Source: Gigaspora margarita (lineage: Eukaryota > Glomeromycota > Glomeromycetes > Diversisporales > Gigasporaceae). Taken from it: a stretch of DNA of 64,000 bases. How positions within the stretch are numbered: position 1 is the first letter of the stretch; each line of letters begins with the position of its first letter. The notes beneath the pieces were generated by a model. The model saw only the letters and a list, made by a program, of their open reading frames with translations, ran no database searches and had not been told where the DNA came from. Location: assembly GCA_009809945.1 (NCBI GenBank), contig WTPW01000703.1:120192-184191 (forward strand). Reading direction: 5' to 3'. A program made the translations under genes and the position numbers. Shown here piece by piece: positions 31,800-42,830 of the stretch.

Positions 31800-32281
31800 G
31801 TTGGTGTGGAGTTTTACATTAACAACAATGATGGGTCCTACGTCTGCTATAATGGTTAAGTCGATTCATGTTAACTTGCGTTTGATCACAACCACATCGG
31901 TAGGTTAGGTTATCCAATTTCTGTCATGCCATAGAGCAATTAATTTTTGATATGTCCCATTTGTTGACAACTATGACATTGATTAAAAGGGAAGTTCTTG
32001 AATAAATAATCAGTTTCATTACAAGTTTTACAACTTGTATGCTTTGGTTGCTTATTTGGACAATTAAGGGTAATATGTCCCATTTTATGACAATAGTGAC
32101 ATTCATTTCTTGGACAGTTCCTGTATTGATGAGTTTTTAACCCACATGTTTTACAACGGGGTAGCTTTCTATTATGAGTTGGAGGTCGATAGATAGTCCA
32201 TTCTTCATCTCCTTCAGAAGATGTGACTAAAAAAGCATATGCTTCATGAGGTGTTAAAAATTCTTCCTTATATAGTTCCAA
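31800..32281 (-). pseudogene. Ty3-A Cys-rich segment with four tandem CCHC knuckles
   Basis: In the same frame as the protease, a 113-codon open piece (32281-31940) contains four knuckle-like units: CKTCGLKTHQYRNC and CHYCHKMGHITLNC, both perfect CX2CX4HX4C, then CKTCNETDYLFKNF and CHSCQQMGHIKN with lost ligands. Downstream another Cys-rich stretch (RCGCDQ, VCITC, CKICAQQ at about 31890-31640) follows through stops. Knuckles normally belong to Gag; having four more after the protease is unusual. They could add nucleic-acid binding to Pol. Confidence 0.8.
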
Positions 32282-32320
32282 ATCTTCAGCTGTAGTGCAA
32301 GTAGGATGTTTCTTTGGGGC

Positions 32321-32930
32321 CTAATTCTGTTCATATGAAGTATTGAGAATAATTTCTTTTTCTTTCCAGTACATAGCATACTGGCAGGTTTTCCAATTGT
32401 AATTGGCTTCTACTTTTCTGGACCAATCATTTTCAAGTAATAAGGAATAAGAAGTAGTGGGTACTACTTCAATATCAATAGGAATAGTCCTTCTCTGTAT
32501 TTTAATAGATAGATTGCGAATATTTTCAAGAGGCCTAGAAGTGGTTCCTGTTGCTGCAACAATCAAACTTTGGGATGGTTCTTCTATTTTGAGTCCCAAC
32601 TCCTTAACGAATTTATGAGCAATTATACTAACTGATGCTCTACTATCAATAATAGCTGGGTATGTTCTGTCTTTTATATCAACATAACACTTAACAGGTG
32701 TAATATGTGTAGTTGGTTGTGGTTTGGTATTTTCACAATTTAATTCAGTAATATAATTAGTAAGAGTAGTACAAATGGAATAATTATCCAAAAAGTCTTC
32801 CCATGTTCTAGGTTTAGATTTAGTTTTGTCAACCATGTTGACATTATGATAATAGGGTGAGGGTGATCGAGTATGATGTGGTCCCAATGTTCTTGACTTC
32901 TGTCCCTGGATCTGCTATGCTCCTGAGAGT
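32321..32930 (-). pseudogene. Ty3-A aspartic protease
   Basis: A 188-codon open piece with the retropepsin site AIIDSRASVSIIAHKFV (normally Asp-Ser-Gly; Gly appears changed to Arg by G-to-A), the hydrophobic strand SLIVAATGTT and SLLLENDWS in place of the LLLG motif (again Gly to Glu by G-to-A). It overlaps the end of gag in the -1 frame, the usual Ty3 arrangement for a frameshift-made Gag-Pol. Both key Gly losses suggest an inactive protease even without stops. Confidence 0.88.
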
Positions 32931-32964
32931 AATTTCTATTTCTGCTTTGGCTTCGATTTCTAGA

Positions 32965-35289
32965 TCAACTTCTATCTCTGTTATTTCGATAATTATTGTT
33001 ATTGGATCGATTATAATTATTATTATTGTTATTATAATTATTGTTATAATTATTTCTTCTATTTTGGTTATTATTGTTGTAGTTATTGTTTCTAGATTTT
33101 CCTTTATTTTTATTTCTTGAATCGAATTGTCTTTTGTGACAATCAGCTATAAAATGTTCTGGATTTCCACAATAGTAACAAATAGCTGAGGCTTTTGAGG
33201 GATTAGTTTTAGTTTCTACAGTATAAGCAGGTTGGGGTTGTTGTTGCTGTGCCAAATTTATATTTAATTTAGCAATTTGGTCTGTTAGTTGAGCCATAAC
33301 ATCAGGTTCATATGAAGCAACAAATTTTTCTGTTTCTCATTGCTTTGCAGTTGCAATAGCAGTATTCAAGTTGGCAGGTCCTGAAGCTTGTACGGGCATA
33401 GCAAATTCAGGATGTAATCCTTTAATAAATAATTGTTTAATAAAATCTGCAGGTAATCCATTTACTTTTTTACTTAAATCCTTAAATCTAGTAGCATAGG
33501 CATCGATAGTGCCAGCTCCTTGTTTAATTTCAAAGAATTGTTGTTGCCATAAAGCTTTCTGCTTCATACCACTAAATCATATTTTAAATAAGGGTTTAAA
33601 ACTAGTATTCTGGTTATCTCAGTCATTATAGGCTGTAAAAGTAATATTGATAAAAGTATTAACCCATTCTTCTGCAATACCTTTTATATAGGCTTTGGCG
33701 AGAGCAGCTGTCGAGCAGCACTCTAGTTATTAGCTTTTGCAGCTCGATCAAATTCCTTAAGCCAATCAATAGAGTCTTGGGTTCTATTACCTTTAAAAGG
33801 TTCAATTTTAATTAAATTCTTTTCACCACCTTGATTATTTTCAAGAGCTTGAGCCAGTCGGGTAAGGGCATTTGCAGTGTCATTCATTTCTGTTTCACTA
33901 TCAGATGAATTAGACTCTTCGTCAGATGTAGGATGATTAGAAGAAAGATCTTGGTTATCAGTATTATTATTTAAAGTTTGGACTTGATTAAGGATTGCAG
34001 TATAAGCTTTCCCAAAAGATTGTTCAGAGTCTGAGTCTGATTGATTATTGAGAGGAGTCTGGGTTACTTCCTCAGTGTCAGAAATATTAGGGTATATAGA
34101 GGTATACTGGGTCTCAGTATTATAATTATCTGGGTAAAAGATATCCCAAGTAGCTTCATCAAATTGTGGATATAATGAGGATTGTTCAATATTTGGTTGA
34201 TATGAAATTTCAATATTATAATCAGTAGTATGATAAGTAGTAGGAAGAACTAAAGGACTTATGGTACAATATATTGAGTTGAAATAGGTATAGGACTAAA
34301 TTTAGAGGAAAAGTTGTTACTAGTATCTAGTTGTGGATATAATGGAGTATAACTGCTTGAACTAGATTGTTCTATATTATGGTTTACAGCTACAGAAGAC
34401 CAATAGTCAGCAGTACTAGTAAGTAATGAAATGTTAGGTGGAGTAGAACTAATATTAAAAAGTTTTGGAAGAATAATAGGGCTAACAGGTGCATATCTTG
34501 AATCCAGAATTTGTACAGGGCTTGGTAGAACAGAATAAAAAGTAGTGGTTTGATCTTGTTCAATTTCTATAGTAGAAGTAGATATATTATGAACTTCACC
34601 ACCAAATTCAACAGTAATTTCACTTGATTCAGTAGGAGTAGAAGTAGAAGAAAATGAAGTATTAGAAAGAGGAGTAGTAATTTCAACTTCAATATTAGTT
34701 TGTGATGTTTCAGTATTTAAATTATCACTTTTAAGAGGAGTAGAAGTAGTGTCAATATCAAGAATAGTTTCAGAACTTGTAGATTGAATTGGTTAAGAAG
34801 GGGTTGATTCTGTGGTTTCTAAATTATTAAATTGAGAAGTAGATGGTAGGGTATAATTTGGTTGATCAATATAAATATTGTATTGATTTGTATAAATTTC
34901 GTTAATTCGTGGGATAGAAATAAAGAAGTAAATCGTTGGAATAAAGTTAGAACAATTCCACGAGGAGGAGGTACGTTAGATTGATATTGGCAACTAAAAA
35001 TAAGAACACAGGCAATAGAATGAGCGATGGATCATTGTCCAACAGTACGAAGTCGAGCAAATCTTTGTTGTGTTATTTAATTATAAGAAGTGGCATTATA
35101 AGTATCTGAATACCACTCCCATAAGTTATCAAAGTTTGTATTATAGTGACGTGAAAGATAGCACAAGATGCAAGATAAATCAGGTTCAATAGATTGCAGA
35201 ACTTGAATAGCTAGTGCTCGATTGTTGGTATGTGCTTGATAATATCGATTAATAGCATTATTATGTAATTGAGTTAGGGAATCTCCCAT
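32965..35289 (-). pseudogene. Ty3-A gag
   Basis: It starts at ATG 35289 (MGDSLTQLHNNAINRYYQAH), about 545 bases inside the 5' LTR, and continues through a long Ser/Thr/Glu-rich middle full of stops. The capsid region (33567-33337) contains FEIKQGAGTIDAYATRFKDL and FIKGLHPEF. A CCHC knuckle CYYCGNPEHFIADC and a strongly Asn-rich tail (about 33130-32970, mostly N and Y with R) follow. The poly-Asn tail comes from AAT/AAC repeats. Gag would form the particle. The N-terminal piece and the capsid are in one frame. Confidence 0.82.
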
Positions 35290-35833
35290 AAGATCTAATA
35301 AAATGAAAATAAAAGAAAAGAATTTATCTACCAGAGATAAGATAGTAATAAAAAAAAAATAGTTGGCCAATCGATAAATAATAAAAGAAAATTATATTTT
35401 GCATGCGAAGAAAGAAATAAAAAAATAACTCAAGAAAGAAAAGAAAAACAAGTGATGTCAAAGAATAATCAATAGTAGTTAATACAATTTAATTATAATA
35501 AGCATGCAATAGTTAGTATGTCAGCTGTACTTGCAAGAGGTGAAAGCATAAACTCTCCAAGTTTTGTAAAATAATATTAAATTTAAAAGTCAAGATAATT
35601 ATACTTGATAAGATTAAAATTCCAATGATGCTTTTTCAAAAGCCAATCCTACAAATAATAATAAAAAAAATAGAACTCAAGATGTATAGTCCCAGTAGAA
35701 CTTGATGATTTCCTCTAAGATTTCACACTATTCCCTAGGAGGTTCACTTGGTTCAAGAATGGTTCCTTACAAAGAGGCAGAGTTTTGTTAAAGGCAATGG
35801 GTTTAAAAGTATTTCCACCAAAAGGCAACAAAA
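35290..35833 (-). other. Ty3-A leader between 5' LTR and gag
   Basis: About 540 bp without coding content. On the minus strand TGGTGGAAATAC occurs some 14 bases inside the LTR and might be the primer-binding site, but the offset is larger than usual. Ty3-B has TGGTGGTAACTG at a similar place. Confidence 0.5.
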
Positions 35834-36758
35834 TGTTACAATGCTATAGCCTTCTTGTATCAAATATAGCAAAGTAACAAGGTCACCCAGTGCAGTGATG
35901 TATTTATGAATAAACATGGAGTGCAAGTGAAGTATTTTACTTTTACTTCACAGCAGGAGGATACAGTTCGTGATAAGAATAGTATATAATTTTATTAAAA
36001 TAGTAATAAGAGATGGTAATAAGCCTTGCCTGTAGGAATTACCCTAGAGGGGGAATATTACACTTTACAATATAAAGAAAGGGATAAAGATAATATCCTA
36101 AGCTAAGATTCTAGGTGAGGGTATGGAACTCTCCTTTTTCAGGAAGGGAGAAATGCTTCCTTTTTATAACTTTTCTATTCTAAGAGGTGTAACAATTCTA
36201 TTGTTAATTTGTGCAGAGATAACTAGAGATAATTACTACATTATTGTAGAGATAGTTAGAGGTATCCGTATAGAGGTAAATAGAGATATTTGTTTGGGAT
36301 AAACAGATACATTTGTGTAGTGATAGATAGGGATATTTGTATAGAGGTAGATGGAGATATTTGTACAGAGGTAGGTAGGAATACTTGTACAAAGGTAAGT
36401 AGAGATATTAGTATAGAGGTAGTTGGGGTAGTCATGTAGAGGTAATTGGAGGTAGTCGTGTTGCGTCTCGTATTACCTAAGTTACTAGTTGGTGTAACCT
36501 TGTGTTATCTAGTGTAACCTAGCCGCAGTAGTGTGGCGCAGTTACTGTGCCTCATTATTTTACCTAATAGAATCTTTTCCTATATTTATATACTATAATA
36601 TATATATATAATAATACAATAATAAAATATACTAATATAATAATAATAACAATAAGACTAAATATATATATAATAATAATAATATAATAACTACGTAAAG
36701 TAAAATATTCTAATTTGTACTACATCACTATGCTATCCTAAAAACCTGTTTTGTAACA
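35834..36758 (-). repeat. 5' LTR of Ty3-A
   Basis: A 925-bp copy with no retroposon, closely matching the split copy at 23553-25752. It contains the same minisatellite (about 36215-36460), slightly shorter, and TA-rich stretches at 36585-36690 that include the retroposon's empty target site. Confidence 0.93.
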
Positions 36759-37104
36759 GTATCTAAATCATTCAAAACAGGCAAATGGATCAAAACTTAT
36801 TTTGATGTTAAATAAATTTACAAAAGTTGAACGATCTTGGGATTCTGTAATTAGATTTTAAGATTTTGAGCTAGTTAGAATCGTTTTATTGAGATGAACA
36901 TTTTGGTAGTTAAATCATCCAAAACGGAACAGTGGATCAAAAGTTATTATCAATTCTATAAATTGGTATATATGACCAATTAAAAATAGTTCAAAAATCA
37001 TGTGAGTGGACAGACAGTAAATACAAAATTATGTTCTTGCTATTTTAATATGTGATGCATCAAGAAAGTAACTTTTGTATCATAATGCAGAGAAATTAAA
37101 GGTC

Positions 37105-37530
37105 CTTTGCTTTGCTCCAGACAACAAGCTTTAAAATGACCTATCATACTACAAACCGAAACCAACCTGGCTGACAATAAACTTGAACCAAAAACCTCCG
37201 CAGCTAAATGTTATATTAGGGTTAAAAATAACCCGATATTGGCTGTTTTAGATTCTGGGGCCACCGTCAGCATACTATCAATAAAATTAGTCAAGAAACT
37301 TGGTTTTACCTTCACTAAGCCCTTTAATACAGTAGTTATCACTGCCAACGGCACCCGGGAAAGAGTGTTAGGAAAACTAGTTGGTGTAAAACTAGTAGTG
37401 CAAAGTGTACTGGTACCTACTGATTTTCAGGTTATTAAAAATCCTGATAAAATGATGCTGCTAGGGATGGATTGGTTCCAAAAGGTCCATGCCTGGCTCC
37501 ACTTTGATGAAAAGAAGTTATTTATCTGAT
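37105..37530 (+). pseudogene. Ty3-B aspartic protease
   Basis: After the large insertion, Ty3-B coding resumes with KCYIRVKNNPILAVLDSG; the retropepsin site LDSGATVSIL is intact. VVITANGTRERVLGKLVGV and MMLLGMDWFQKVHAW follow. The frame meets TGA at 37528-37530 where CGA fits. It is the protease for Gag-Pol maturation; start and Gag junction are lost to the insertion. Confidence 0.88.
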
Positions 37531-38640
37531 ATCTAGGGAAAGATATGGAAATCCCTGTATACCAATCCAAGGAGGATAAAATAGAACCACCCCAAAGTGA
37601 AATTGATGATAATGAAGATTTCTTCAACAACTATGAGGAAGAAAAAGACATTGAAGAGGTCAAAAGTTATTATACTGATAAATCAGTAAAGTTACACATC
37701 ACTATTGATGTAGACTGCAGTCTGGTAATAAATTTAACCACTGTAGAAAAACTTCCAACCCCTTAAGAAAATGTCCAACCTGAACTCACCTGTGAAGAGA
37801 AAATTGACCAGTTAGTAGCAGTAGCAGCCTTCACCCAAGAACAAAAAAGAGAAGCAACATGTCTATTAGAAAAATTCAAGGGATTATTTGCTACTGGTTT
37901 AAGTTAATTAGGCCAGTATCACAATGTGCAGCATGAAATCAATACCAGGAATGCTAGACCCATAAAGCAATCAGCCTACCAAATTGCACTTAATGAACAA
38001 GAATTTCTAAATAAAGAAATAGAAAGCCTGATAAAAAATGGGCTAATTAGTAAAATCAAGAGTTTATAGACCTCGCCAGTAGTAATTGTTCCAAAAAAAA
38101 TAGAAAACTCTGGTTATGCGTCAATTACGTAAACTCAATGCTGTAATAAAAAAGGATGCTTATCCACTATCCCAAATTGATGACCTATTAGAAACCTTCA
38201 GAAAAGCTGAATGGTTTTTTTCTCTTGACTTGGCCAGTGGATATTGGCAGATACATATGAAAGAAAAAGACTGAGAAAAGACTATCTTCATAACCCAGCT
38301 GGCACCTTTGCCTTTAATGTGATGCTTTTTGGCCTATGTAATGCCCTAGCAACTTTTCAAAGAACAATGAATAATATCCTCTATAGGATATTAAAAAGAA
38401 TGTTGCGGTTTACCTCAATGACATAATTATTTACTTCAGAATTTACTGAAACTATGAATTCATCTCAATACCATCCTCGCTAAAATTGCTACAGCTGGGT
38501 TGAAGTTAAATCCCAAAAAATGTGAACTATTTCGGAGTAGTATCACCTTCCTTGGACATATTGAAGAAAAGAAAGAATTAAACCAGATAAAGAAAAGAAC
38601 TCGATAGTAAAAAATTTCCCTGTACCTGTCAACCTACAGC
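37531..38640 (+). pseudogene. Ty3-B reverse transcriptase with lead-in
   Basis: An acidic linker (37545-37766) leads to LLEKFKGLFATGLS, a TAA where Gln is expected, LGQYHNVQHEI, TSPVVIVPKK, AEWFFSLDLASGYWQ (catalytic Asp), KEKD-TGA-EKTIFIT (Arg expected), VMLFGLCNALATFQ, then VAVYLNDIIIY. The last is the active site with Asn (AAT, 38417-38419) in place of the first Asp of YLDD, again a G-to-A change. ITFLGHI and LQVFLGLV follow. Frame slips occur near 38100, 38300 and 38400. Catalytically dead. Confidence 0.9.
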
Positions 38641-38659
38641 AGCTACAGGTTTTCCTTGG

Positions 38660-39197
38660 TCTGGTTTCGTATTACTGTGATTCATTCCGAATTTTGCTAC
38701 TATAGCAAAACCTCTACACAAACTATTAGAAAAAGGGGTAAAATTTGAATAGGACATTGAACAAAAAAATACTTTTCAAAGCCTTAAAGCCCACTTAATA
38801 ACTGCTTTGTTCATGCAGTACCCAGATTTCAACAAACCCTTCTATCTCAATACTGATGCATCTGGAGTGGGTCTTGGTGCTATATTAGTACAAAAAGATG
38901 AAAATAAAAAGGAGTAAGCAATTGCATATGCTAGTAAAAGCCTTACTTACCCTGAAAGAAACTATGCTACCACCGAACTGGAATGTTATGCTGTAGTTTG
39001 GGCTGTGGAATATTTTTACCAATACTTAGGCTACAAACTATTTATTGTGGTAACTGACCACTTTGTCTTAAAGTAGTTACAACGCTCTACACTAAAGGGG
39101 TGCAGTGCAAGATGGATCCTATGCCTGCGACCTTACGATTTTGTCATACTTCATAGGGCAGGGCGAATCCATCAAAATGCAGATGCCTTATCCTAAA
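38660..39197 (+). pseudogene. Ty3-B RNase H domain
   Basis: Motifs LITALFMQYPDF, NTDASGVGLGAILVQ, IAYASKSLTYPERNYATTELE, VVWAVEYFYQYL, VVTDHFVLK, then TAG (39074-39076) exactly where TGG of the KWLQ motif belongs. LRPYDFVILHRAGRIHQNADALS follows. A TAA at 38917-38919 precedes AIAYASKSL. The catalytic acidic residues are present; the frame is broken by stops only. Confidence 0.9.
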
Positions 39198-41400
39198 TAG
39201 TAGAAGAATTTCTACAAAAAGAAGCTAAAAAAGAGATAGTTAATTTCTACCAAAAAGCAGCAGATATGGAGAATGCTGAAGATAAACCCAATTCTGGGGA
39301 TGAAGTAGAAGTCTTCGAGACTATTGTCCAAGAATATTTTACAAAAGACTTAGATAACGAAATACAAGGAACTGAATGGACCAATCATCCTGAATGGATG
39401 AATTGAAAAGCAGGAAGTGATAGTAGAATAAGTGATACTGAATACTCCTATAAGAATTATGAAAAAAATAATTCTAGATACTCGAGTGAAGAATATAAAT
39501 GGGAACTTACCAATAGCTTCTTAGAACAAGAAAGGCTACAGGAAGCCCTATAGCAATTAGCGCAAGAATAATGGCAAGAGTTAACCTGAAATGGGCTGAA
39601 TAACTCTAATATGGCTACTGTCTCAAACCATAATAATGAAGCAGAACCCAATCTATAGAAATTGATGAAGTATACCTTATCGATATACCTCAATGGGGAG
39701 ACCCATTTACTGGCTTAGAATTTGAAGAAGAAATTGATCACAAAGCCACTACCTGGGAGAATTCTTTCTTCACCTGGAATCAAGCTAATTGGGATTGCAG
39801 TACCAGTGCCAATTTGTGCTCCAACATAAATATTAACCCTGATGAATGGGCACATCCTTTCGATGAATACACTGATTGGGAGACCTATAATAGTATGTAG
39901 AAAGGAAGGAACCAGATACAGGAAAAACAATCATATATATATATATATATATATATAAAATAGCAAACCCGATATTAGAGTATAGATGATCAGAATGAGA
40001 TAGGGCAAGTTGAGGGGCCTTATCTGTAAAAAGAAAAGCAATTTACAAAAAAAAATTTTTTATTAGTAAAGGAACTATAAGAGAAGAATAGTAGCTAAAC
40101 CAAATCGATATCTACCAAGAACCAAGATAAATATAAAGAATAGAAAGAAAAGGGTCAAAGAGAATCTGATGATAAAAATATAAGCACCATTAGGCAAAGT
40201 CATATAGTTGACAGAAATTAAGCTTTACCCTATGTCAGAGAAAGGCAAGCTATCTACAGCTCTCCAGAACTACTGATATGGCTTTTAGCATTACTTCAAA
40301 AAAAAAAGAGAAAAAAAAAGAGATTGGATCGAATTTTTAGAACATACTGCACCTGTTGAGTTCTCATAAGAAGAGCCAGAAGAAGAATCTAAAAAGATAT
40401 TCACAAGGATGGATATTTCTATAGAGTTGAAAAGGATGAACGTAAAGTGTTCAATTATTTTCAAAAATTTGCTAAAATAGGTGAATCTCGTGGAATGCTT
40501 CAAGTGGTGTTTGCTATAACGAAGGAATTGGTGTTGAAAAAGATAAACTGAAGAAAACCAGAGAAATATACTTGAAATCTGACAGTAAATCAAATCCAAT
40601 CCAGGTTGTCAGTGTCCTGGTACAAAGAAGTGCGTATACTCATATTCTACTGGAACAAATACAGAAGAAAATCATTTAGTACTAAAAGTCTATTGATAGC
40701 TACTGCATAATTGCTGTGCAATTTTTTCTATTATACAAGCTGAAACAGGTTGGTAAGACAACATATTTCAAATGCCAATGAGGCCGAGAAAGAAATTAAA
40801 AGAAAAACTAATACAAGCATATAAGGCTTGAATATAAACTGGTTATCATTTATCAACTACAAAAATCAGCGCCACTTACCTTAAGTATCAAACAATTACC
40901 TGCTATATGAGAAAAGGAAAGACACATACACTTAGCAAGATAAATTATCAGATCTAAATCGATACCACATGTGGTTGATCCAGGAAGAAGTTCAAGCAAG
41001 CCCCGATCGGACAACCAGAATTATTTACAAATAAAATACGTGCACTGGAACCCCTGATCGAGAGCCCTATTAGCAAATCTAAACTAAAAATCAGAAGTGA
41101 AAGATCAGCTGAAGGGCAATTACAGAAAAAGTTAGAACAATACCTAAACCTAACATAAAACTCAATTTAGTCCAGGTTGGGTATTCTGGCAAGAAATTAA
41201 GCAAAGAAAATGAACATAAGACATTCATTTAGAAAGTCTAAATAATGGAGCCTTGGCAATATTCCACTTTAAAAATATACCTTTAGCACCGGCAATACCT
41301 ACCGCATTTCAATAATCAGCAATGAAAGAACCTAAAGAAGCAAAGCAAGTCCTTCAAAACCAAAAATAGTAGTTTATATAAGAAAAATAAAAGACAAAGG
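39198..41400 (+). other. Long decayed spacer between RNase H and integrase in Ty3-B
   Basis: About 2.2 kb separates RNase H from integrase, far more than the usual tether. The first part (39198-39900) still reads as an acidic, Trp-containing frame with stops (EEFLQKEAKKEIVNFYQKAA, TEWTNHPEWMN, SYKNYEKNNSRYSSEEYKW). A TA microsatellite stands at 39933-39956. A Sel1-repeat fragment lies at 40395-40590. The rest shows no recognisable domain. Confidence 0.55.
40395..40590 (+). pseudogene. Sel1-repeat gene fragment inside Ty3-B
   Basis: The + strand encodes VEKDERKVFNYFQKFAKIG followed by SRGMLQV and, after a one-base slip, GVCYNEGIGVEKDKLKK. This is the Sel1-like repeat consensus (a helical solenoid of about 36-residue units with G-x-G-V-x-K-D). 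Sel1 repeats are not retroelement domains, so this is a captured or inserted host gene fragment. A second Sel1 relic lies at 60900-61135. Sel1 proteins are, from general knowledge, very numerous in arbuscular mycorrhizal fungi. Confidence 0.75.
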
Positions 41401-41419
41401 AACAATTGGCTCAAAGTTG

Positions 41420-42489
41420 TACTGGAAGAAAAAGTGGGAATGAAACTCGCCATAGCACATGATCACCTGTTGGGAGGCTATTTCGGAAAGGACATTATGT
41501 TTAATAAAATTAGAGATTATTATTATTGGCCTCAAATGTATTATGCATTCATGAATATGTCAAAACATGTGAGAAATATCAACGACATGGAAGCAGAAAG
41601 TTGATGGAACCTTTACACCTGATACCTGTGCAGGCCCTATTTCACTAGATCAGAATTGATATTGTAGGGCCCTTGCCTAGTACACTACTGTTCAATAGAT
41701 ATATTGTAGTAGCTACTGACTATATAACTAAATGGCTGGAGGCTCGTACAATTTCCAAAGCCAATGCACAGGAAGTGGCCAAATTCATCTATGAAGACAT
41801 AATATGCTGGCATGAATATCCAAGCATTTTATTGTCTGATCAAGGCTCACATTTTAATAACCATATTATAGATGAACTTCTTGTGGCTGTGAGCACTAAG
41901 CACCACTGCTCCACCCCTATTATCCACAAACTAATAGGCTTGTAGAGTATTTTAATAAAACTCTGTGCAATTCGGTAGCAAAACTAGTTGACAATGTGAC
42001 AGATTGGGATCTAATCATTCTATCGATTTTGTTTGTCTACTATACTATGAAACAAACTACAATCAAGAAAGCGCCATTTTATCTAGTATATGGCGAAAGG
42101 GCTAAATTACCTTTATACCTAAGTGAATCCAAAGATCTATTAAATAGAATGATAATTCAAAGGTTGTATGAGATCGACCATAATCTACCTGAAGCCCAAA
42201 AATAATGCATTGCATCAAATTAGTAAGGAACAACAAAAACAAAAAGAGCGGCATGATAGGCAGATCAAAGCCACTCATGACTTTGAAATCAGTGAAAAAG
42301 TTCTCGTGCTTGATGCTAGGAAATTAGGCACTCATAGCCATAATTAACACCCAAATAGAAGGGCCATATTATATTTAACCTACCTCTAAGAATGGGGCAT
42401 ATAAACTATGAGAGCTAAGCAGAAAAGTGCTTGCATTGCCTCTAAACAAAAGCCTATTGAAGCCCTATCATGGTCAAAAAATATAAAAA
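41420..42489 (+). pseudogene. Ty3-B integrase
   Basis: Zinc domain AHDHLLGGYFGKDIMFNKI with KTCEKYQRHGS (again Tyr at the last ligand), core DIVGPLPS, VVATDYITKWLEA (Asp), ILLSDQGSHFNNH (Asp), an EYFNKTL helix (Glu) after TAG at 41943-41945, then IKKAPFYLVYGERAKLPLY. The C-terminal part has HDRQIKATHDFEISEKVLVLDARKLG and, in another frame, SKNGAYKL-stop-ELSRKVLALPLN and LLKPYH. Several stops and slips. The last stop (TAA, about 42484-42486) may be the natural Pol end or another nonsense change. Confidence 0.88.
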
Positions 42490-42830
42490 GTCCAGATCCA
42501 AACCTTTAAAGACCTTATCCAAAACAAAATAGGTAACATATCCCCAGTGCAACACATCCAACTCGAACAAAATGTCCTCGAACCAATGGATGTATTCTCA
42601 GCACTATACTATTATAATGAAAATCAGAGTAACATAGAAAGAATCACTGCTACCTACTACCACTTGATGCGGGCTTATAGAAGGGAAGACTGAATCGAGA
42701 GCCTAGTCTATGCCTACTATCTAAGCTCTATTTTAGATACCATGACTGGAAGCCAATGTCACAGCATCCAGAGGGAAAGCATCTATGTACCCCCACTCAA
42801 AATAGAAATGATCATCATTGTTGTTATTTT
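42490..42830 (+). pseudogene. Extra 3' reading frame of Ty3-B, unknown function
   Basis: In frame with the end of integrase, after the stop near 42486, a frame of about 110 codons continues: VQIQTFKDLIQNKIG, NVLEPMDVFSALYYYNE, ITATYYHLMRAYRRED, a TGA at 42691-42693, IESLVYAYYLSSILDTMTG, then REIYVPP-like text to about 42815. If the TGA was CGA, the segment has the pattern R-I-x-x-L-x-Y-A-[FY]-x-[LM]-x-S-I-L also found in Ty3-A's extra frame (25988-26032). Whether it was a Pol extension or a separate protein cannot be told. I know no family with this motif. Confidence 0.6.

Larger units (their letters stand above)
23553..36758 (-). mobile_element. Ty3-A: full-length LTR retrotransposon (minus strand), decayed
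   Basis: LTRs at 23553-25752 and 35834-36758 have 6-bp inverted ends TGTTAC...GTAACA. GTAT flanks the element on both sides (23549-23552, 36759-36762), a 4-bp target duplication. Genes lie on the minus strand from right to left: gag, protease, four-knuckle Cys-rich segment, coiled-coil linker, RT, RNase H, integrase, then 2.2 kb with a sense extra frame and an antisense frame. The purine tract abuts the left (3') LTR. Minus the retroposon, the 3' LTR is about 930 bp against 925 bp for the 5' LTR, and the two differ little. Ty3-A is therefore younger than Ty3-B, yet its genes carry many stops. Confidence 0.93.
20937..37094. mobile_element. Palindrome-rich element splitting Ty3-B (holds Ty3-A)
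   Basis: Ty3-B coding trace stops near 20890 and resumes near 37105. ATTAAAGGT occurs at 20928-20936 and at 37095-37103, a possible 9-bp target duplication of the Mutator type. The DNA on the two sides of Ty3-A (21180-21448, 23376-23552, 36759-36990) is one repeat unit in both orientations. It has the words 'ggatcccaagat', 'agaatcgt(c)t', 'gaacattttggtagttaaat' and 'ccagtggatcaaaa'. The same unit fills the palindrome at 48537-49438. No transposase is visible. The ends are less certain than the existence of the insertion. Confidence 0.5.

Noticed and set aside
32857..33120. Plus-strand frame of Ile/Val/Ser repeats
   Set aside because: It is the opposite strand of the Asn-rich tail of Ty3-A gag.
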